Assembly (NCBI RefSeq): GCF_042667405.1
Contig: NZ_JBHVAL010000006.1
Span: forward strand, 62,001-126,000
DNA: 64,000 bases
Source of the DNA: Arthrobacter sp042667405
GTDB taxonomy: Bacteria > Actinomycetota > Actinomycetes > Actinomycetales > Micrococcaceae
Direction of reading: 5' to 3'
In this document: in pieces, positions 58,437 through 64,000 of the stretch
Layout: each line of letters begins with the position of its first letter
Position numbering within the stretch: the stretch's first letter is position 1
The notes under the pieces: generated by a model
What the model was told of the DNA's origin: nothing
Seen by the model: only the letters and a program-made list of their open reading frames with translations
Databases searched by the model: none
Made by a program: the position numbers and the translations under genes

Positions 58437-59693
58437 ATGACTACCACCACAAGTTTCACCGCCCGGGACACCGCCTTCGTTCAGGACTTCCGGACCATGA
58501 GCGTCTTCGGTGCCACCGGGAACGGCGGCGTGGACCGCCAAGCCGCCACCGTTCCCGACGGAGAACAGCGTCGCTGGCTCACCGGCTTGCTTGAAGAGCA
58601 CGGCTTCACAGTGAAATTCGACCATGCCGGCAACCAATGGGGGCTCTATGAGGCCGTGCCCGGAGCACCGTTCGTGGTGGTCGGCTCGCACATGGATTCA
58701 CAGCCGACGGCGGGACGTTACGACGGCGCGTATGGCGTCCTGGCTGCTGCCCACGCCGCGTTCCGCCTGGCAGCCCGCTGGGAAGCCGGCGCCCCGGCAC
58801 CCAAGTTCAACCTCGCCGTCGTGAATTGGTTCAACGAGGAAGGCAGCCGCTTCAAGCCGTCCATGATGGGGTCCTCCGTGTACACCGGCAAGCTGGAACT
58901 TGAGGACGCCCTCAACACCAAGGACGCCGCCGGGGTTACTGTCCGCGACGCGCTGGACTCGATCGGTTGCCGTGGCACGTTCGAAGGGCCGGAGGCTGCG
59001 TACTGCGCGGAAATCCACATCGAGCAGGGCCGCAGCATGGAACGCGAGGGCATCACCATCGGCCTGGTCAGCTCCAACTGGGCAGCGAACAAGTACGAGT
59101 TCGTGGTCCACGGAGAGCAGGCGCACACCGGTTCCACGGTGATCGCCGACCGCAAGGATGCCCTCCTGGGAGCATCCATGCTGGTGGTTGCTGCCCGTGA
59201 ACTCGCCGATCGCTTCCCGGGCGTCCTGCACACCTCCGTGGGACAGCTCAACGTATATCCGAACTCACCTGTGGTGGTCCCCTCCCGGGTGAACCTGCTC
59301 CTGGACCTGCGCAGCGCTGATGAAGCAGTGCTCGCCGAAGCAGATGCACTGCTGCACGCCCGCATCACGGACATCGAACGGCTCGCCAACGTCTCCGTGG
59401 AGAAGAACCACTCACACTCCTGGGCAGTCACCCCGTACCAGCCCGAAGGCGTGGAACTCGCAGCCAAGGTCGCAGCCGATCTGGGACTGTCCAGCAAGGA
59501 AGTCATGACCCTCGCCGGGCACGATTCCACCAACATGAAGGACCTGGTCCCCACAGTGATGCTCTTTGTGCCCAGCGTGGATGGCATCTCCCACAATGAG
59601 CACGAATACACGAAGGACGAGGACATCGTCGCGGGGCTCGCCATGCTCACCGAGGTTGTTGGCCGGCTCTGTGAGGGGGCGTTGGAGGACTAA
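58437..59693 (+). CDS. M20 family hydrolase (N-carbamoyl/allantoate amidohydrolase type)
   Basis: The 418-residue dinuclear-metal hydrolase has the motifs VVGSHMDSQPTAGRYDGAYG (metal His/Asp), NWFNEEGSRFKPSMMGSSVY (catalytic Glu) and IHIEQGRSMEREG, then AHTGSTVIADRKD, and a C-terminal ligand His in LAGHDSTNMKDL. These fit the ArgE/allantoate and N-carbamoyl-L-amino-acid amidohydrolase branch, which removes a carbamoyl or formyl group. Start is ATG 58437 after AGGGGAAA. As last gene of the rightward operon it may complete degradation of an N-substituted amino acid. Its stop overlaps the convergent VOC gene by four bases. Confidence 0.9.
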   Translation: MTTTTSFTARDTAFVQDFRTMSVFGATGNGGVDRQAATVPDGEQRRWLTGLLEEHGFTVKFDHAGNQWGLYEAVPGAPFVVVGSHMDSQPTAGRYDGAYGVLAAAHAAFRLAARWEAGAPAPKFNLAVVNWFNEEGSRFKPSMMGSSVYTGKLELEDALNTKDAAGVTVRDALDSIGCRGTFEGPEAAYCAEIHIEQGRSMEREGITIGLVSSNWAANKYEFVVHGEQAHTGSTVIADRKDALLGASMLVVAARELADRFPGVLHTSVGQLNVYPNSPVVVPSRVNLLLDLRSADEAVLAEADALLHARITDIERLANVSVEKNHSHSWAVTPYQPEGVELAAKVAADLGLSSKEVMTLAGHDSTNMKDLVPTVMLFVPSVDGISHNEHEYTKDEDIVAGLAMLTEVVGRLCEGALED

Positions 59694-60388
59694 CTGCGCA
59701 GCACTACGATCGACGCCGGCGCCGACCCGCCTGCCGCATCAGGGTTGGCGACGTACAGGACATCGTCCTCGACCCTCGCGTCGACGCCCGCGGTGTGGAG
59801 CCGCCCCAGCAAAGGTTCCAGTTCGCCGTCGTACTCGAACGCGAGGTCGCCGTTCCCGCTGTCCGCACCGTGGATGATGCGAAGGATTCCGCCGTTCTTG
59901 GTGGTGAACGTGGCTGATTCGTCGTCTTCGGTCCGGGGCCGGGCGCCGATGTTCCGGAGGTCGTTGGCTGCGACACCTACCAGCGGGCTGACCCACGTTG
60001 CCACTACGGTGAGGGCGGGATCGGCCTCCGGCGAGGTGGCCCACGAGCCGTCAGCGGCCCGCTGAGCCGGGAAGGCGAAGAACTCGAACCCGTCATCGGC
60101 CGAGATCTGCACAGTGGCGCCGTCGGGGGTTTGGTGAAGTTCGGCCTGGGTGCCGTCGTCTTCGGTGCGCCGTGCGAATTCCTCCAGGTCTCCGACTTCC
60201 ACGCTGAAGACAGTGATGGCGTCCAGGGGGTGGCCGTGATCCACGCGGCCTACGGCAAGGCGGCCGGAACCGGCGTCGAACTCCAGCCAGTCGCCGTCGT
60301 CAACGGTCGCTGCCAAACCCAAGGCGCGCAGCAGCGCGGACCATTGTTCCGGCCGTGAGGTGTAGTGGATGGGGCGGGCTCGCAGCAT
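59690..60388 (-). CDS. VOC family protein (glyoxalase-like)
   Basis: The 232-residue protein starts at ATG 60388 after CCGGAGGACC with RARPIHYTSRPEQWSALLRA, the opening of a vicinal-oxygen-chelate module. It continues as two similar halves of beta-alpha-beta-beta-beta units (VFSVEVGDLEEFARR in the first, TFTTKNGGILRIIHGADSG in the second). Most VOC proteins bind a divalent metal and act as glyoxalases, dioxygenases or resistance factors; the metal ligands here are not certain by eye. Nothing nearby indicates the substrate. It is convergent with the M20-type hydrolase gene. Confidence 0.78.
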   Translation of the reverse strand: MLRARPIHYTSRPEQWSALLRALGLAATVDDGDWLEFDAGSGRLAVGRVDHGHPLDAITVFSVEVGDLEEFARRTEDDGTQAELHQTPDGATVQISADDGFEFFAFPAQRAADGSWATSPEADPALTVVATWVSPLVGVAANDLRNIGARPRTEDDESATFTTKNGGILRIIHGADSGNGDLAFEYDGELEPLLGRLHTAGVDARVEDDVLYVANPDAAGGSAPASIVVLRS

Positions 60389-60473
60389 TGGTCCTCCGGT
60401 TTCTGGCGGTCAGTTCCCAGCCTATTCCGCGTGGCCGTATCCGTGCCCGTCCCTTCCACAGCAGAATGGGACC

Positions 60474-61067
60474 ATGCCCATCGAGCTTGAGGAAATGATC
60501 GTCAAAGACGGTGCCGCGTGGCGCGCGTGGCTCTCCGAGCATGCTGCGGACAGTCCCGGCGTGTGGCTGGTCCTGCACAAAAAGGGCGGCAACGTCACGG
60601 AACTGGACTACGACGCCGCCCTTGACGAGGCCCTCTGCTTTGGCTGGATCGACGGCCAGTCCAGGAGCCGCGACGCCGAAAGCTACTTCCAGCGCATGAC
60701 CCCCCGCGGCCGCCGCAGCATCTGGTCCGCACGGAATGTGGGGCACATCGCCCGGCTGGAAACCGAAGGCAGGATGACCGACGCCGGTCGTGCCGCCGTC
60801 GATGCCGCCAAAGCCGATGGCCGCTGGGAAGCTGCCTACGCCGGCCCCGCGGACTCAGTTGTGCCGGATGACCTCGCAGAAGCAATCGCCGCTGTCCCCG
60901 AGGCCCAGGCAATGTTCGACGTCCTGACCTCCCAGAACCGCTTCGCCCTGATTCATCGCACTAACCTGGTCAAGCGGGCCGATTCCCGGGCGCGGAAGAT
61001 CGCCGGCTTCGTGGAGATGCTTGCCCGGCACGAAACGCCGTACCCGCAGCGCAAGAAACCCAACTGA
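60474..61067 (+). CDS. YdeI/OmpD-associated family protein
   Basis: The 197-residue protein resembles the YdeI/bacteriocin-protection group: LEEMIVKDGAAWRAWLSEHA near the start, then VWLVLHKKG, LDYDAALDEALCFGWIDGQS and the C-terminal FVEMLARHETPYPQRKK. Members are small basic cytosolic proteins tied to envelope stress or peptide resistance, with no settled mechanism. ATG 60474 has a weak ribosome site. Its stop (TGA at 61065-61067) lies inside the left arm of the family B palindrome at 61059-61124, so its last residues are encoded by the repeat. Confidence 0.75.
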   Translation: MPIELEEMIVKDGAAWRAWLSEHAADSPGVWLVLHKKGGNVTELDYDAALDEALCFGWIDGQSRSRDAESYFQRMTPRGRRSIWSARNVGHIARLETEGRMTDAGRAAVDAAKADGRWEAAYAGPADSVVPDDLAEAIAAVPEAQAMFDVLTSQNRFALIHRTNLVKRADSRARKIAGFVEMLARHETPYPQRKKPN

Positions 61068-61124
61068 CTGGCAGTAGTGGTTGTTTTGAAGCCTCATAAC
61101 AACCACTACTGCGAGTTAGTTGGG
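61059..61124. terminator. Family B palindrome overlapping two gene ends
   Basis: Arms 61059-61091 and 61092-61124 are 33 bases each, with a few mismatches and no loop. The outer end CCCAACT matches 26268 and 28104, while the inner GCAGTAGTGGTTGTT stem is unique. The left arm holds the stop of the YdeI-like gene and the right arm the stop of the convergent GH76-like gene, so the element supplies the final codons of both and probably their terminator. Confidence 0.75.
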
Positions 61125-62272
61125 GCAAGCGTGGCGGCGGCCTCGAAAGTCATCCATGCTTGCAGCTGGGTGGAAAGTTCGACGCCGGTACCCGCCGGAT
61201 ATGTTTCGGTCGCAGGCCGAAGCGGGTCGGGGGAGAAGAGTAACGGAGGGTTACCCGTTGCCCGGCTACGCGCCAGTTCCGGTGCTTCCCGGCGGCCCGT
61301 CCAGAAGGCCGCGGCCGTCGAAAGAACCATCTCCTTCGCTGTTTCGCGTGTTGTCGCGGGCAGCCGGTTGTCCCGACCCGCCAGGCCCAGGTAGCGGACC
61401 AGGATGCCGGTGAAGAGGCCGCCATCGCCGGTCCCATCGCCACGGATCACGCGCGTGCCCGGCACCGTCAACTCGCGGGCGACGGCGTCAACCAGTCGTG
61501 CGGCCCGGTCAAGGTTTTCCTGTCCGCCGAGCTCCAGCAAAGCCCCGAGGATGGGTCCCTGGTTATACGTGTACACGGCCTCTTCCAAGACTGTTGCCCC
61601 GTTCCGGATCCGGATCCCGTCCTGGTAAACGCCCCGCTCGGCATGAAGGAGCCTTGAGTTGAGCCACTGCACCAGTGCCTGCGCCCGCTCGCGGTGGCCG
61701 GTCCGGGCATAGAAAAGGGCCACAGGAGCGGTGGCCGGGGTGTTCTTGAAGTCCCTCTTGGTGCTCCAGAACGTGCCGCCGCCGAGGTCGTCGGTGGAGG
61801 CTGAGTCGAACTGCAGGGTCAACCGTTTCCGGATGTACGCATTACGACGTCGGCCCGGTTTCCGGGTTTCCTCCGCCAGCTTTTCGAGCCTGTGCGTTGC
61901 GAGGGCCAGCCACGCCATGTCGTCGTAGTAATGGTTCTCGAACCTCAGCAGGTTCCGTAGCCGGATGGTGGTGACCAGCCGTGAAGCGAGCCGGCCTGCG
62001 CTCGGGCGGGACTCGCCGTCGAACCTTGTTCCCGTGGCGAGTTCCCGGCGACCGGCGTCCACCAGGCAGTCCACGTAATGCGCCTGCCACCAGTAATGCC
62101 ACGGACCCAGAAGGCTGCGGGCGCTGCTGCCGGGAATTGTGATGGCCCCGATATGGGTGCCGGGCAGGAACAGGAGCCGCCTGCCAAAGCTGCGGGTCAC
62201 GGAACGGGCCGCCTGGTTGGCGCGGGCGGCCCACTCGCTGGGGTTCGTTGACGGCTCGGTGCTGCTGGACAT
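61106..62272 (-). CDS. GH76-like glycoside hydrolase/mannanase-fold protein, no signal peptide
   Basis: The 388-residue protein has the (alpha/alpha) barrel layout of GH76 alpha-1,6-mannanases, including the catalytic Asp pair in NHYYDDMAWLALATHRLE (near residue 120) and YTYNQGPILGALLELGGQ. GH76 enzymes act on mannan backbones outside the cell, but no signal or membrane segment is seen here, so this one works in the cytosol or is misannotated in its start. It starts at ATG 62272 without a clear ribosome site. It stands alone, convergent with the YdeI-like gene and divergent from the SDR operon. Confidence 0.72.
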   Translation of the reverse strand: MSSSTEPSTNPSEWAARANQAARSVTRSFGRRLLFLPGTHIGAITIPGSSARSLLGPWHYWWQAHYVDCLVDAGRRELATGTRFDGESRPSAGRLASRLVTTIRLRNLLRFENHYYDDMAWLALATHRLEKLAEETRKPGRRRNAYIRKRLTLQFDSASTDDLGGGTFWSTKRDFKNTPATAPVALFYARTGHRERAQALVQWLNSRLLHAERGVYQDGIRIRNGATVLEEAVYTYNQGPILGALLELGGQENLDRAARLVDAVARELTVPGTRVIRGDGTGDGGLFTGILVRYLGLAGRDNRLPATTRETAKEMVLSTAAAFWTGRREAPELARSRATGNPPLLFSPDPLRPATETYPAGTGVELSTQLQAWMTFEAAATLAPTNSQ

Positions 62273-62358
62273 GGACCCAGCCTAGCGGGGAGCCGGGGTG
62301 CGCTGGCTCACAATTCCAGTTAACATGCATTAACGGATTTCGGCATCAAGGAGGATGG

Positions 62359-63150
62359 ATGGACATCAACGGCACGGTGGCCCTGGTCACTGGCGGCGCG
62401 TCAGGTTTGGGGGCCGCTACGGCAAAGCGACTGTTCGACGCCGGGGCCTCGGTGGTGCTGGTGGACCTGCCACAGTCGGCGGGCGAGGCCTACGCGGCGG
62501 AACTGAATTCCCGAAGCGTCGGCGGCAAAGCTGTCTTTGCCCCGGCTGATGTCACCAACGAAGCCCAGATACAGTCCGCGGTGGACACAGCATCATCGCT
62601 GGGCCCCTTGCGCATCGTGGTCAACTGCGCCGGTATTGCGACGCCGGGCAAGGTTCTTGGGCGGGACGGCGTACTGCCCCTTGAGACTTTCAACAAGGTC
62701 ATCCAGATCAACCTCATCGGCACCTTCAACGTCATCCGCCTTGCCGCCGCGGCCATGGCGGAAACCGAGCCCGTCTCAACAGAGCTGGGTGGTCCTGAGC
62801 GCGGAGTCATCATCAACACCGCTTCCGTGGCTGCCTTCGAAGGCCAGATCGGCCAACCTGCATACGCAGCCTCCAAGGGGGCAGTTGCCGCCATGACCCT
62901 TCCGCTGGCACGTGAACTGGCACGGTCGCTGATCCGGGTGGACACCATTGCGCCGGGCATTTTTGAGACCCCCATGATGGCCGGACTTCCCCAGGCGGCG
63001 CAGGACTCGCTGGGACAGCAGGTTCCCCACCCGGCACGCCTTGGCAGGTCCGCGGAATACGCCAACCTGGCCGCCCACATCGTGGAGAATGCCATGTTGA
63101 ACGGCGAGACCATCCGCCTGGATGGCGCTATCCGGATGGGAATCAAATGA
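62359..63150 (+). CDS. Short-chain dehydrogenase (3-hydroxyacyl-CoA dehydrogenase type)
   Basis: The 263-residue NAD-dependent enzyme has the SDR cofactor motif VTGGASGLGAATAKRL, NCAGIATPG, and the catalytic Ser/Tyr/Lys in NTASVAAFEGQIGQPAYAAS with YxxxK. It resembles type 2 (HSD17B10-like) 3-hydroxyacyl-CoA dehydrogenases. ATG 62359 follows AAGGAGG by a few bases; the longer frame from 62248 is read-through. It overlaps the acyl-CoA dehydrogenase start by four bases. Together they suggest beta-oxidation of a branched or aromatic acyl-CoA, with further genes beyond the right edge. Confidence 0.9.
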   Translation: MDINGTVALVTGGASGLGAATAKRLFDAGASVVLVDLPQSAGEAYAAELNSRSVGGKAVFAPADVTNEAQIQSAVDTASSLGPLRIVVNCAGIATPGKVLGRDGVLPLETFNKVIQINLIGTFNVIRLAAAAMAETEPVSTELGGPERGVIINTASVAAFEGQIGQPAYAASKGAVAAMTLPLARELARSLIRVDTIAPGIFETPMMAGLPQAAQDSLGQQVPHPARLGRSAEYANLAAHIVENAMLNGETIRLDGAIRMGIK

Positions 63151-64000
63151 TGGGTGATTACAGCGGTGCGCCCGTCCCAGCCGGTTCCGTGCCCGCCTCG
63201 GTGGCAGGCCTGCCCACGGCGGATTTCTTCGATTTCGAATCGCTGCTCAGTGTGCAGGAACAGCGGAAACTCAACGAACTCCGGGCCTTTCTTACCACCG
63301 AGATCGCACCGTACGCCGGGCAATGGTGGGAGAAGGCGGAATTCCCCGAGCACATCCTGCCCAAACTCGCCGCGCTCCGGCTCAGCGCCCCTGCCCAACG
63401 CGGGTACACGCACCTTTTCGCGGGGCTCGTGATCGCCGAGATGACGCGTGTGGACACCTCGATCGCCACCTTCTTCATGGTCCACCACGATCTCTTCGTA
63501 GAGTCCCTGTACGACTTCGGCAGCGACTCCCAGCAGGACCGCTACCTCGACGACGCCTCGAACCTCCGGACCACAGGGGCCTTCGCCCTCACCGAACCGG
63601 ATCACGGTTCCGATGTTGCAGGCGGTATGGAAACCACCGCCCGCCGGGTGGAAAGACCAGCCTCCGACGGCGGTGACTACTGGGTGGTCAACGGCGCCAA
63701 ACGCTGGATCGGCAACGGGACGTTCTGCGATTACATGCTGGTGTGGGCCAAGGATGAAGCCGACGGAGCCATGCGTGCCTTCATTGTGGACGCGTCCTTG
63801 CCAGGCATTACCCGCAGCCGGATCGAGAACAAGATAGCCCTGCGGACAGTGCAGAACGCGGATATTGTCTTCCAAGACGTGCACGTTGCCGAGGCAGACC
63901 GGTTCTCAGGCATCAACAGCTTCGCCGACACCAACCACCTGCTCCGGGGATCGCGCATCATGGTCGCCTGGCAGGCAGTAGGCCAGCAATTGGCCGCCTT
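63147..64000 (+). CDS. Acyl-CoA dehydrogenase, N-terminal part
   Basis: The frame starts at ATG 63147 (ATGA overlap with the SDR gene) and is open to the right edge, giving 284 codons with no stop. The sequence shows the acyl-CoA dehydrogenase N-terminal helical domain and the middle beta domain with TGAFALTEPDHGSDVAGG, where flavin and substrate are bound, then VVNGAKRWIGNGTF. The C-terminal helices and catalytic Glu lie outside. Glutaryl-CoA-dehydrogenase-like members look similar by eye. It oxidises an acyl-CoA thioester and passes electrons to ETF; the substrate is unknown. Confidence 0.9.
   Translation, partial: MMGDYSGAPVPAGSVPASVAGLPTADFFDFESLLSVQEQRKLNELRAFLTTEIAPYAGQWWEKAEFPEHILPKLAALRLSAPAQRGYTHLFAGLVIAEMTRVDTSIATFFMVHHDLFVESLYDFGSDSQQDRYLDDASNLRTTGAFALTEPDHGSDVAGGMETTARRVERPASDGGDYWVVNGAKRWIGNGTFCDYMLVWAKDEADGAMRAFIVDASLPGITRSRIENKIALRTVQNADIVFQDVHVAEADRFSGINSFADTNHLLRGSRIMVAWQAVGQQLAA

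Noticed and set aside
1..64000. tRNA, rRNA, transposase, integrase or phage genes
   Set aside because: None was recognised on either strand, and no target-site duplications or long terminal inverted repeats around a transposase frame were seen.

Overview
The window reads as a high-GC Gram-positive chromosome, most likely a soil actinobacterium of the Micrococcaceae (Arthrobacter/Paenarthrobacter type). The grounds are the GC-rich third codon positions, frequent GTG and TTG starts, strong GGAGG-type ribosome sites, an inulin fructotransferase of a kind best known from Arthrobacter, a RamB-type regulator beside the glyoxylate shunt, and many secondary transporters and sugar ABC systems. No rRNA, tRNA, phage, transposase or CRISPR was recognised. 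The window is dense catabolic accessory chromosome with short intergenic gaps.

Layout. 1-6877: a fructan locus, with an oligosaccharide ABC transporter (minus) divergent from a tiny Tat-leader gene, a GH91 inulin fructotransferase and a large secreted GH32 fructanase. 7002-12984: a universal stress protein, a TctCBA tricarboxylate transporter and its divergent CitA/CitB-type two-component system. 12932-13646: remains of two toxin-antitoxin modules. 13643-24972: a sugar or glycoside catabolic cluster with three Gfo/Idh/MocA dehydrogenases, two TIM-barrel sugar isomerases, a cytosolic beta-propeller, one ABC transporter and a ROK regulator. 25058-31152: an MFS exporter, then aceB, aceA and divergent ramB. 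31253-34198: a nucleotidyltransferase/HTH pair resembling a toxin-antitoxin module, a TetR regulator and a cytochrome b. 34338-40955: a DapA-like lyase, thiD, a TAXI lipoprotein with a two-component system, and an MHS-family symporter. 41363-48345: a membrane methyltransferase, a TetR/epimerase pair, a queuosine salvage pair (precursor transporter and tgt) and housekeeping-type small genes. 48423-59693: a PucR-centred cluster of two symporters, RidA, an RraA-like protein, a TPP enzyme, an aldehyde dehydrogenase, an amidohydrolase and an M20 hydrolase, which looks like a complete uptake and degradation route for an unknown nitrogenous acid. 59690-64000: a VOC protein, a YdeI-like protein, an intracellular GH76-like protein and the start of an SDR/acyl-CoA dehydrogenase operon.

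The strongest unexplained structure is a set of long near-perfect palindromes at gene ends. They fall into two families, each with conserved outer arms and a variable but internally complementary inner stem (6938-6998 and 16058-16122; 26268-26335, 28104-28169 and 61059-61124). Other leads are the separated Tat leader, the doubly nested domain insertion in the GH32 enzyme, the HTH/nucleotidyltransferase pair with its own palindrome, and the PucR cluster, whose RraA-like protein lacks the usual active-site arginine.
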